54,930 nt of DNA. It comes from Gammaproteobacteria bacterium (lineage in GTDB: Bacteria; Pseudomonadota; Gammaproteobacteria; SZUA-229). The notes under the pieces were generated by a model. The model did not search any database. It saw only the letters and a program-made list of their open reading frames with translations, and had not been told where the DNA came from. How positions within the stretch are numbered: position 1 is the stretch's first letter; every line of letters begins with the position of its first letter. Shown piece after piece: positions 17,588-24,928 of the stretch. The position numbers and the translations under genes are program-made. The stretch covers positions 1 through 54,930 of the forward strand of contig JALWPK010000187.1 in assembly GCA_026995045.1 (NCBI GenBank), in the 5' to 3' direction.

Positions 17588-17962
17588 GTGGCCACCGTTG
17601 ACATAACCAAAGACACATTAAAAGAGACGATTGAAAACAACGACATCGTCATCATCGATTTCTGGGCGCCGTGGTGTGGCCCGTGCAAATCTTTCGCGCC
17701 CATCTATGATGCGGTATCTGAAAAACATGAAGACGTGGTGTTCGGCAAGGTGAACACCGAAGACGAGCAGGAACTGGCCGCCAGTTTCCAGATTCGCTCG
17801 ATTCCCACGCTGATGATTTTCCGTGAGCAGATTGTGATTTTCTCGCAGGCCGGCATGTTGCCTGAGTCCGCGCTGGAAGAAGTGATTGCCAAGACCAAAG
17901 AGCTGGACATGGATCAGGTTCGCAAGGAGATTGCCGAACAGCAGGCAAAAGCCAACGCCTGA
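17588..17962 (+). CDS. Thioredoxin
   Basis: The 124-residue protein is a thioredoxin fold with the active site WCGPCK near residue 28 and the cis-Pro loop RSIPTLMIF near 75. It reduces protein disulfides in the cytoplasm. Compared with E. coli TrxA it has a C-terminal extension rich in charged residues (KELDMDQVRKEIAEQQAKANA region), which may form a helix. The start is GTG at 17588, with GGAG a short distance upstream. It stands alone, between the peroxidase terminator and a hairpin repeat. Confidence 0.9.
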   Translation: MATVDITKDTLKETIENNDIVIIDFWAPWCGPCKSFAPIYDAVSEKHEDVVFGKVNTEDEQELAASFQIRSIPTLMIFREQIVIFSQAGMLPESALEEVIAKTKELDMDQVRKEIAEQQAKANA

Positions 17963-17991
17963 TGGTTGTTTAAAAACAGCCGAAACAACCG

Positions 17992-18069
17992 GTATTATTG
18001 CGATACCCCTTTGCACAAGAGGACAAGAAGGCAAGCTTGTCCCCTTGCGTAAAGGGGTATTGTATTATT
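17992..18069. repeat. Palindromic element flanked by 8-bp direct repeats (MITE-like)
   Basis: Bases 18003-18060 form a large inverted repeat. The 25-base arms, starting ATACCCCTTT and ending AAAGGGGTAT, match at 22 of 25 positions around a short centre. GTATTATT occurs directly on both sides (17992-17999 and 18062-18069), as a target-site duplication would. It sits in the gap between the thioredoxin and TorF-like genes and has no coding capacity. Confidence 0.55.
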
Positions 18070-18253
18070 TGCCAAAGTGTCAGATTGGCGGTGACAGGGC
18101 TTTCCTGTTGCTGTTATCTGCTTCAGAATAGCTGCTATTATGGATACAGCTGTTTTTTTCAGACAACAGACAAACGCACAATTGGATTCATTGCCAGTTG
18201 TCCGCTTAGACCATGTCAAAGTTTGGCTGCGGCAATCCGCCAGGTATAACCGC

Positions 18254-18961
18254 ATGGGCGCGGTTTCACTGGCGCTGCTGTTGATGTTGCTGTATCCGTC
18301 AACAGGCAATGCAGGTTTGAACACTTCGGTATTGTTTGCCACCGACTATGTGTATGGCGGCTATTCAAAAAGCAATGGCAAGGCTGTGGCGCAGCTTAAC
18401 CTGGACTATACACTTGCCTCGGGCGCATATGCCGGCTTGTGGTGGTCGCCCGTTGACTTCAACGACTCCTTCCCTGACAGCGCCAGTCTGGAACTGTCGC
18501 CTTACCTGGGTTGGGGCAAGCGTTTTGGTCTGGACTGGCGTTTGGACGGCGTGCTGTCGCTATATGTTTATAACGGCAATCTGTTCGGCAAGGATTCGGA
18601 TTATTACCTCATCGATATGCAACTGGTATACCGCGACATGGTAACGGCGCAACTTGCATGGACCGATAACTTTTATAATCGTGACCGTTCCTATTACGAG
18701 TATAACCTGTCGTTTGCTTATCCAGTGAGCGACTCGCTGGATGCATCTGTCGGGCTGGGGTTCAGCAAAACCAGCAATGTGCTGGAATATGACTATGTGT
18801 TGTTCAATGCGGGCGTCAGCTGGTACCAGGGTCCGTTTGCCGTCGACTTCAGGCTGATGAATGCGCGCGATGTTGATGACCATTCCCAGCCTGTGTCATG
18901 GCTGGTTCATCCCAAACAAATTCACAGTAAATGGGTGCTATCGGTTTCCTATGCATTCTAG
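18254..18961 (+). CDS. TorF-family putative porin
   Basis: The protein (235 residues from ATG 18254) has a signal peptide ending STGNA. Its barrel opens with the family motif SVLFATDYVYGGYSKSNGKAV and continues with YAGLWWSPVDF, matching the TorF/Gcw_chp putative porin pattern. It ends in aromatic SVSYAF as an outer-membrane protein should. An upstream in-frame ATG at 18140 would add 38 residues to the signal peptide; I prefer 18254 because it starts the hydrophobic core and AGGT lies nearby. Substrate unknown. Confidence 0.8.
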   Translation: MGAVSLALLLMLLYPSTGNAGLNTSVLFATDYVYGGYSKSNGKAVAQLNLDYTLASGAYAGLWWSPVDFNDSFPDSASLELSPYLGWGKRFGLDWRLDGVLSLYVYNGNLFGKDSDYYLIDMQLVYRDMVTAQLAWTDNFYNRDRSYYEYNLSFAYPVSDSLDASVGLGFSKTSNVLEYDYVLFNAGVSWYQGPFAVDFRLMNARDVDDHSQPVSWLVHPKQIHSKWVLSVSYAF

Positions 18962-19060
18962 GGGCTGATAACACTCATCCAACAGGCTCACCCTTCTGGA
19001 TCAACAGCGCCCGTTCGTCTTTTTTTCATTTTTTTCGCCAAATTTTGAACCATTTTACCC

Positions 19061-19089
19061 GGAACAGGGAATAACAGGTGTAATCTACG
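19061..19089 (+). promoter_or_regulatory. Candidate ECF-type promoter upstream of the sigma factor gene
   Basis: GGAACA (19061-19066) and TCTACG (19084-19089) are separated by 17 bases, close to the RpoE-type pattern GGAACTT-N16-TCTGA. It would give a leader of about 160 bases containing a hairpin (CTGTTTCC at 19099-19106 with GGAAACAG at 19111-19118). This suggests autoregulation by the sigma factor; it is a pattern match only. Confidence 0.45.
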
Positions 19090-19253
19090 GGAAAGATGCT
19101 GTTTCCAGGTGGAAACAGGGCGCAGGCAATGTCCTGCCTGTTCTGCAGCAGACCAGGTTCAGGGCAAGCGTGGCGACACAGAATTGACAGCCATCTGTGC
19201 GGTGATTAAGTGACAAGCAGTAAAGGGTGAACTGGAGACGTTCAGTTCGGAGT

Positions 19254-19895
19254 ATGAAAATATTTTCAGACAAAAAGAAAACGGGCGAGGCCAGCGTGGC
19301 TGTGACGGCTGATGCCGATTTGCCATCGGCCAGTGACAGGCTGCTGATACAGAAAATTGCGGCCAGGGATGAGGCCGCATTGGGCGTTCTGTATCACCGT
19401 TATTATCCCAGGCTGTACCGGTTTGTGAGCCGGATGACAGGTTACCGGGGCGCGGTTGAAGAAGTGATCAATGATACCCTGTATGTGGTATGGAGCCGGG
19501 CGGGGGACTTTCGCAGTGATGGCAAGGCATCCACCTGGATTTTCGGCATTGCCTACAACAAGGCGCTTAAAATTCATGAGCGCGCAAGGAAGCATGAGCA
19601 AGCGTGCGTCAGCGAGGATATTCTGATACACGAACCGGATAGCGGCCCGGATCCCGGCATGCGCATGCAGCATGAAGAAACCGGTTTGTGGTTATCCGCG
19701 GCGCTCGCCAGATTGCCGGCAAGCCACCGCATGACAGTCGAGTTGAGTTATAACTATGGCATGTCATACAACGAAATTGCCGAAATCATGCGTTGCAGTG
19801 TTAACACGGCGAAAACCCGTATGTTTCATGCGCGCAAAAAATTACGTGAAACTGTGCCGCAACTGGCGGAACAGCCAGGTTTGGATGGAGACTGA
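19254..19895 (+). CDS. ECF RNA polymerase sigma factor
   Basis: The product (213 residues from ATG 19254) has sigma region 2 (LYHRYYPRLYRFVSRMTG and VEEVINDTLYVVW) and region 4 with the helix-turn-helix MSYNEIAEIMRCSVNTAKTR. The linker is long and acidic. Such factors direct polymerase to envelope-stress promoters until held by an anti-sigma factor, here encoded two bases downstream. The start is uncertain: GTG 19227 is also in frame and neither has a well-spaced ribosome site. A GGAAC/TCTA promoter at 19061 fits autoregulation. Confidence 0.88.
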   Translation: MKIFSDKKKTGEASVAVTADADLPSASDRLLIQKIAARDEAALGVLYHRYYPRLYRFVSRMTGYRGAVEEVINDTLYVVWSRAGDFRSDGKASTWIFGIAYNKALKIHERARKHEQACVSEDILIHEPDSGPDPGMRMQHEETGLWLSAALARLPASHRMTVELSYNYGMSYNEIAEIMRCSVNTAKTRMFHARKKLRETVPQLAEQPGLDGD

Positions 19896-19897
19896 AT

Positions 19898-20587
19898 GTG
19901 ATGATGAATGACGCAGTATCAACACGGCAAAATACCCAGGCATTGTCGCCAGAGACGCACGAAAAGGCATGGTTGTTGTTGCCCTGGTTTGTCAATGAAA
20001 CCCTGCCGGATGATGAATCCATGCTCGTGTCACAACACCTCAAGGTGTGTGTCGCCTGCCGCGGTGAATACGAAGTGCAGAAAAGACTGCGCCATGCCGT
20101 GTGTGAATCAAAAACGGAAGATGTTTGTGAACAACTGCAGTTTAACAAACTGCTCGACCGAATCCATGCCGGGCCGCAACCACAGGCCAGGGCTGGTGAG
20201 TCATGGAGTCCGCACAGGCGTCTGTACATGGGCGCGCTTGCCGCAGCGATTTTTCTGATGATGCTGCTGCCGTTTACCGGGCTGTTTGACGCCACAGAAT
20301 CACAACCCTTTCGAACGCTGTCTGCTGTGCCGATTATGGGCACCGGCGCACAGCCCGATGATATTCGTATTATTTTTGAAGATGTGCTGGATGCCAGCCA
20401 GCGTCAGCTGCTGCTACAGGACTTGCGGGCGCAAGTTGTGCGGCAAGCGGATGCGCATGGCGTTTATCTGGTGCGTCTGGCGGACTATGAGGCGCTGTCC
20501 CCGCAACAGAAAGCGCGCATGCTTGAAAAAATACGCAAGTATCCGGGAATTATTTTTGCGGAGCCTTCCATCACAGTGAATCCTTAG
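19898..20587 (+). CDS. Membrane anti-sigma factor with a subtilase-propeptide-like periplasmic domain
   Basis: The 229-residue protein has a cytoplasmic zinc-finger anti-sigma domain with the H-x3-C-x2-C motif (H47, C51, C54), a linker, one membrane helix (about 111-128) and a periplasmic domain (about 150-229). The latter has two-strand/helix spacing and ends in IRKYPGIIFAEPSI. That ending strongly resembles the close of subtilisin I9-type propeptides (helix, then V-x-x-AEP). The GTG at 19898 has GGAG seven bases upstream. It lies between the sigma factor gene and the subtilase gene. The role of the propeptide-like part is inferred, not shown. Confidence 0.78.
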   Translation: MMMNDAVSTRQNTQALSPETHEKAWLLLPWFVNETLPDDESMLVSQHLKVCVACRGEYEVQKRLRHAVCESKTEDVCEQLQFNKLLDRIHAGPQPQARAGESWSPHRRLYMGALAAAIFLMMLLPFTGLFDATESQPFRTLSAVPIMGTGAQPDDIRIIFEDVLDASQRQLLLQDLRAQVVRQADAHGVYLVRLADYEALSPQQKARMLEKIRKYPGIIFAEPSITVNP

Positions 20588-20607
20588 ATGGATAACAGGA
20601 GGTTGCC

Positions 20608-21876
20608 ATGAGCAGATATATAGTCATTGCGGTGACTGCGCTGGCCTGGTTGGGCTTGGCTTGTAGCAGTCAGGCGGCGCCAGCATACACATCCGCTGAT
20701 AACGCATCGGCGCGCATTATACTGGTCACCTATCACGACAGCAGTATTGAGCGCAAGGCCGCAATCGGGACGGCGGGAAGGCGTTACGCGCGGCGCAGCA
20801 GCTATGGCGCCACCGCCTGGGGGCGGCGCATGGCTGATATGCTTTCCCGTGAATATCACATAGCGCTCATGGCGCAATGGCCGATTACCGAATTGGGTGT
20901 GTATTGTGTGCAGTATGGTGTGCCTGAAGGCGTGGTGGTCGACGATTTGCTGGACAGGCTGAGTCATGACCAGCGTATCGAATCAGCGCAACCCATGCAT
21001 GAATTTCATACCATGGCGCACAAGTACAATGACCCTTATTACCGGCTGCAAAACAATATTCGTTTGATGCAGGTTGATGCTGCGCATCAATATGCAACCG
21101 GAAAGGGCGTCAGAATTGTTGTGATTGATACGGGTATTGCCAGCAGGCATCCCGATTTATACGGACAGGTGATTGATGACAGGGATTTTCTGGGTGCGGC
21201 AGGCGATCAGTCAGCGGTACATGATGCGCACGGCACGGCGGTCGCGGGCGTTATCAGCGCGATTGCGGATAACGGTCTGGGTATTGTCGGTATCGCGCCC
21301 GACGCGAGGCTGATTGCATTGAAAGCCTGTGCGCCATCCGGAGACGCTCCGTTGCGGGCGACCTGCAACAGTTTGATGCTGGCGCGCGCATTGAATGAAG
21401 CCATTCGCTTGAAGCCGGATATCATTAACCTGAGTCTTGGCGGGCCGCCTGATCCCTTGTTGCGGCGACTGATACAGCGTGCGCTGGATCAGGGGATAGT
21501 TGTTGTCGCCGCAGGCAGCGTGCGTGGCGGTGAGGTCAGCTTTCCGGCTTCGATGGAGGGGGTTATCGGCGTCAGCAATGAACGTGAATATTATCAGTTG
21601 GCCGATGCCGATATGGTGGTTGCCCCCGGCGATGATGTGCTGACTACCGTGCCTGGCGGCAGTTATGAATATGTATCAGGCAGTTCAATATCGGCCGCGT
21701 CGGTATCCGGACTGATCGCCCTGATGCTTGAGCTGAATCCGGAGCTTGCGCCGGATAATATCGCATCCTATATGGCGCGCTGCACCACTGCGCAGCAGAG
21801 CAATGCGTTTCTGGCCGTTGATGCCTGTATGTTGCTCGAACAAATCAAGCCCGGCGTAGCCTGCGTGCTGAACTGA
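20608..21876 (+). CDS. S8 family serine peptidase (subtilase), atypical oxyanion hole
   Basis: The 422-residue exported protein has a signal peptide ending near SSQAA, a propeptide-like segment (about 35-135, ending RIESAQP) and a subtilase domain. The triad is Asp174 (VVIDTGI), His208 (DAHGTAVAG) and Ser360 (SGSSISAAS). The usual oxyanion-hole Asn (AAGN) is Ser304 (VVAAGSVRGG), so activity may be low or altered. AGGAGG before ATG 20608 makes the start secure. It completes a sigma/anti-sigma/protease operon and may process the anti-sigma factor or a signal protein. Confidence 0.88.
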   Translation: MSRYIVIAVTALAWLGLACSSQAAPAYTSADNASARIILVTYHDSSIERKAAIGTAGRRYARRSSYGATAWGRRMADMLSREYHIALMAQWPITELGVYCVQYGVPEGVVVDDLLDRLSHDQRIESAQPMHEFHTMAHKYNDPYYRLQNNIRLMQVDAAHQYATGKGVRIVVIDTGIASRHPDLYGQVIDDRDFLGAAGDQSAVHDAHGTAVAGVISAIADNGLGIVGIAPDARLIALKACAPSGDAPLRATCNSLMLARALNEAIRLKPDIINLSLGGPPDPLLRRLIQRALDQGIVVVAAGSVRGGEVSFPASMEGVIGVSNEREYYQLADADMVVAPGDDVLTTVPGGSYEYVSGSSISAASVSGLIALMLELNPELAPDNIASYMARCTTAQQSNAFLAVDACMLLEQIKPGVACVLN

Positions 21877-22115
21877 TTGCAACCTGGTTGTCCGTGAAGG
21901 GGCGTCTGTTACGTTGCTTACGTTGGCGCCATTGTTTCCAGCCGTGTTAACGGATTCGGCGAGGCGCGCCAATCTGCTCCACCTTTGCAGGGGGGTAAAG
22001 TCTATCCTGAATAGTATCCACAGTTCCCTGGGGAGTAGCGGCGTTGTGTTAATGTAAGCTGAAATTTGATTCAAGAAACAACGCGTTTGAAAATATAAGT
22101 GGCAGTTTGATTGTG

Positions 22116-23324
22116 ATGGTAAAGACTGGCGAGTTCAGGCAATGGATAAACAGTTTGAGCGGCAGGATGGCTGCGGGCGTAAGCTTGACACAGATTGTGC
22201 TGGTGGCTTTATTGCTTGCGGCAATATTGTATTACGTCGATATGGCGCTAAAGCAACAGTTTGTCAGGGATGCCAGACTGACAACAAAAACGGTTGCCGC
22301 AAGTGTGGCGCCAATGACGGACGCTAAAAATATCAGCGCGATGTTGTCCGCCATCAGAACCGGGAAGGTTGTGTATGCTGAAGTGGTGCGCGCTGATGGC
22401 AAGCATGTTGGCAACCCGCCTTCAACAATGGAAGACGGGCTGGTCTATGCAGAAGACCAGGCATTGGGAATGCACGGTGACGCAGTGTATTTTGTCACAG
22501 CGCCATTGCAGGGCGGCGGCAATACAGCCGCAGAATTGCGTCTGGGTTTTGATGAGCATGCCATCAGCATGCAACGGCAACAGATAGCATCGTTCATGAT
22601 GATATTGTTGCTGGTCTATGCGCTGGTCGGCCCGGTGCTGATTTTTCTGGTGGGCAAGCGGGTGATGTCGCCACTGAATGAGTTGCGCCGGGCGCTGGCG
22701 AATATCCGTGAGGGCTATGTTGTAGCCCGTCTGGATGTCGCGTCGCCGGTGACTGATGTCAGGGATTTGGTGACGCATTTTGACGCGATGCGCACTGAAC
22801 TGGCGAAACGCACCACCGAGCTGGGGCATCAGGCGATGCACGATGTGCTGACCGGCCTGCCGAACGGTGTCTTGCTGGAGGATCGGATTCGCCAGTCCAT
22901 GCTGGCGAGAAGCGGCAAGCCAGCGGCCTTTGCCCTGTTGCTGATTAATCTTGACTGCATGCAGGAGCTGAACGATACAGAAGGGGCGCAGGTTTGCAGC
23001 GAGGTGCTTTGCATGGCCGGCAGGCGCCTGAAGCGTGTGGTGCGGCAGGGCGATACCGTCGCCCGCATGGGCGGTGACAAGTTTGCGGTAATGTTGAACG
23101 GTGTAAACAAGGATGCCGGTGTCGCCATCAAGATTATCCAGCAGGAAATGCAGCGTGAATTCCAGGTAGGCGACCATGTTATCGATATACACGCCTTCAT
23201 TGGCGTGAGCTACTTTACCGGCGCCGCCCAGAGCATTGAGGATTTGATGCAGCAGGCGGAGAAGGCGATGAATGAAGCCAAATTGAGCGGCAAGCCTGTC
23301 GTTACCTACAGCGGCAAAGGCTGA
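22116..23324 (+). CDS. Membrane GGDEF-like protein with HAMP and altered signature
   Basis: The 402-residue protein has a first membrane helix (about 20-42), a short periplasmic sensor segment (about 45-160), a second helix (about 165-190), a HAMP linker (PLNELRRAL) and a GGDEF domain (about 235-400). The domain opens with MHDVLTGLPNG and carries the signature RMGGDKFAVM. The fourth signature residue is Lys instead of Glu, and the FKxIND segment is MQELND. Cyclase activity is therefore doubtful and c-di-GMP sensing is an alternative. The start ATG 22116 is the first ATG in a cluster with TTG 22107. It lies 239 bases after the subtilase. Confidence 0.82.
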   Translation: MVKTGEFRQWINSLSGRMAAGVSLTQIVLVALLLAAILYYVDMALKQQFVRDARLTTKTVAASVAPMTDAKNISAMLSAIRTGKVVYAEVVRADGKHVGNPPSTMEDGLVYAEDQALGMHGDAVYFVTAPLQGGGNTAAELRLGFDEHAISMQRQQIASFMMILLLVYALVGPVLIFLVGKRVMSPLNELRRALANIREGYVVARLDVASPVTDVRDLVTHFDAMRTELAKRTTELGHQAMHDVLTGLPNGVLLEDRIRQSMLARSGKPAAFALLLINLDCMQELNDTEGAQVCSEVLCMAGRRLKRVVRQGDTVARMGGDKFAVMLNGVNKDAGVAIKIIQQEMQREFQVGDHVIDIHAFIGVSYFTGAAQSIEDLMQQAEKAMNEAKLSGKPVVTYSGKG

Positions 23325-23358
23325 GCTGAGGCGTGGCTGTACCGACTGCGCTTGTGCG

Positions 23359-23382
23359 GTCAGCACCCGGCTGACGCGTTTG
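23359..23382 (+). terminator. Hairpin between GGDEF and adk genes
   Basis: GTCAGC (23359-23364) pairs with GCTGAC (23370-23375) around a 5-base loop, followed by GTTTGCTTT. It lies between two convergent genes and may stop transcription from the left. Stem is short. Confidence 0.4.
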
Positions 23383-23402
23383 CTTTATTGTCGGCGGCTT
23401 TT

Positions 23403-24665
23403 TTATTTCTTTTTCTTTTTGGCTGTTTTTTTCCTCGCGGATTTTTTCTTAACGGCCTTTTTCCTGGTTGCGGCTTTTTTCTTGACTGCCTTGCGCCTTG
23501 CCGCTTTTTTCAGCGCAGTCTTTTTGGCCGTCTTTTTCACAGTTTTCTTTTTGACGGCTTTTTTCTTTGCGGCCTGTTTGACCGTTTTTTTCGTGCTGGC
23601 CGTTTTTTTCTTCACCGGCTTTTTGGCCGCCTTTTTCTCGCTGGTTTTTTTGGTGGTTTTTCTGACGGCTTTCTTTGCGGTCGCCTTGACAGTTTTTTTG
23701 ACGGTTTTCTTTTTGGCGGTGGTTTTCTTGACGGTTTTTTGCTTCACGGCTTTTTTCTTCGCGGGCTTGTCGTCTTCTTCCGCCTTTCGTTCAGGCAGGG
23801 GCGGGCGCTCGATGATGGTGGTTTTGGTGGGGCCCAGTGAGGTCACTTTTTGCGGATTTTTGCTGGTGACAATGCTGGCGCGTTTTTTCTTTACCGGCAG
23901 TTTGGGCGCCGGTGGCTCGGCTTTTACCCGAACCACTTCGGGTTTGCCTCCGGATTTTGGGATTTCGCCGCCGGTGGCGCGCAGGTCGGTGACCGGGCGG
24001 AAGGTCAGGCGGCGTGAACGCACGCCACGCAGCGCGGATTTGATGCGTTTGACGATTTCCTCGGTCGCGCCCTGACCATCAATGACGTTGAGCTTGCCCT
24101 GTTGCTTGTACATGTCGATCACCGGCTGGGTTTGCAGGTCGTAGATGCGCAGGCGGCGGTCGATGGTTTCTTCGTTGTCGTCAGAGCGGTGATGCAGCAG
24201 GCCGCCGCAGACATCGCACTGGTTGTGAATGCGTGGCGGCTGGGTGAATTCGTTGAAAATGGCGCCGCAGGACAGGCAGGTGAGGCGGCCGACCATGCGC
24301 TGCATCAGCAGGTCGTAGTCGACCACAAACTGCAGCACCACGTCGATAGGCTGGCCGAGTTCGAACAGCAGTTCATCCAGCGCCTCGGCCTGGGCGAGAT
24401 TGCGCGGAAAGCCGTCGAGCACGAAGCCGTTTTCGGCATCCGGCCGGGTGATGCGCTCGCGGATCATGCCGATGACAATATCATTGGGCACCAACTGGCC
24501 GGCGTCCATCACGGCCTTGGCCTGGCGGCCCAGCGGGGTTTGTGCGGTGACAGCGGCGCGCAGCAGATCGCCGGTGGAAATCTGCGGGATATTGTACTTT
24601 TCGGTCAAATACCTGGCCTGCGTACCCTTGCCGGAGCCAGGCGCGCCGATGAGAACCAGTTTCAT
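23403..24665 (-). CDS. adk: Adenylate kinase with a long lysine-rich, histone-H1-like C-terminal tail
   Basis: Residues 1-214 are a complete long-form adenylate kinase: P-loop GAPGSGKGTQ at 7-16, NMP-binding segment GFVLDGFPRN near 80, and a zinc-type LID with four cysteines (C130, C133, C150, C153). It converts ATP plus AMP to two ADP. A low-complexity linker (215-299) leads to a tail (300-420) of Ala/Lys/Thr repeats. By my count 57 of its 121 residues are Lys. Such tails resemble histone H1-like or AlgP-type nucleoid proteins. The frame is continuous to the stop. AGGGAG before ATG 24665 supports the start. The known enzyme is about 215 residues, so the fusion is the surprise. Confidence 0.93.
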   Translation of the reverse strand: MKLVLIGAPGSGKGTQARYLTEKYNIPQISTGDLLRAAVTAQTPLGRQAKAVMDAGQLVPNDIVIGMIRERITRPDAENGFVLDGFPRNLAQAEALDELLFELGQPIDVVLQFVVDYDLLMQRMVGRLTCLSCGAIFNEFTQPPRIHNQCDVCGGLLHHRSDDNEETIDRRLRIYDLQTQPVIDMYKQQGKLNVIDGQGATEEIVKRIKSALRGVRSRRLTFRPVTDLRATGGEIPKSGGKPEVVRVKAEPPAPKLPVKKKRASIVTSKNPQKVTSLGPTKTTIIERPPLPERKAEEDDKPAKKKAVKQKTVKKTTAKKKTVKKTVKATAKKAVRKTTKKTSEKKAAKKPVKKKTASTKKTVKQAAKKKAVKKKTVKKTAKKTALKKAARRKAVKKKAATRKKAVKKKSARKKTAKKKKK

Positions 24666-24928
24666 GCTTTACTCCCTAACTTATTGTTATATTGCATGAC
24701 AGCCCCTGATTCTATCGATTGCGTGTAGATTGTCGAGCGCTAAGCGCGTCAAACCCGATATAATTGTCCAAATAACTGTCAAATTTACGAAATATTCCCG
24801 AAATCAGCGTCTACAAGCTGAAACGGGTCATTTTGAAGCTGATGCAGGAAGACTATTGACCATTTTGTTGTTTGCCGTTCTTGTGACTTTTGCGGCATGT
24901 TTCCACCTGTCCGCCGGCTGATTCGCTA

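Noticed and set aside
23352..24075. Long hydrophobic (Phe-rich) frames on the plus strand opposite the lysine-rich adk tail
   Set aside because: They are antisense shadows of the AAA/AAG codons and have no start context.
24730..24921. A small open frame with a hydrophobic C-terminus just before mrdA
   Set aside because: TTG start, no ribosome site and AT-rich promoter-like sequence; more likely the adk/mrdA intergenic region.
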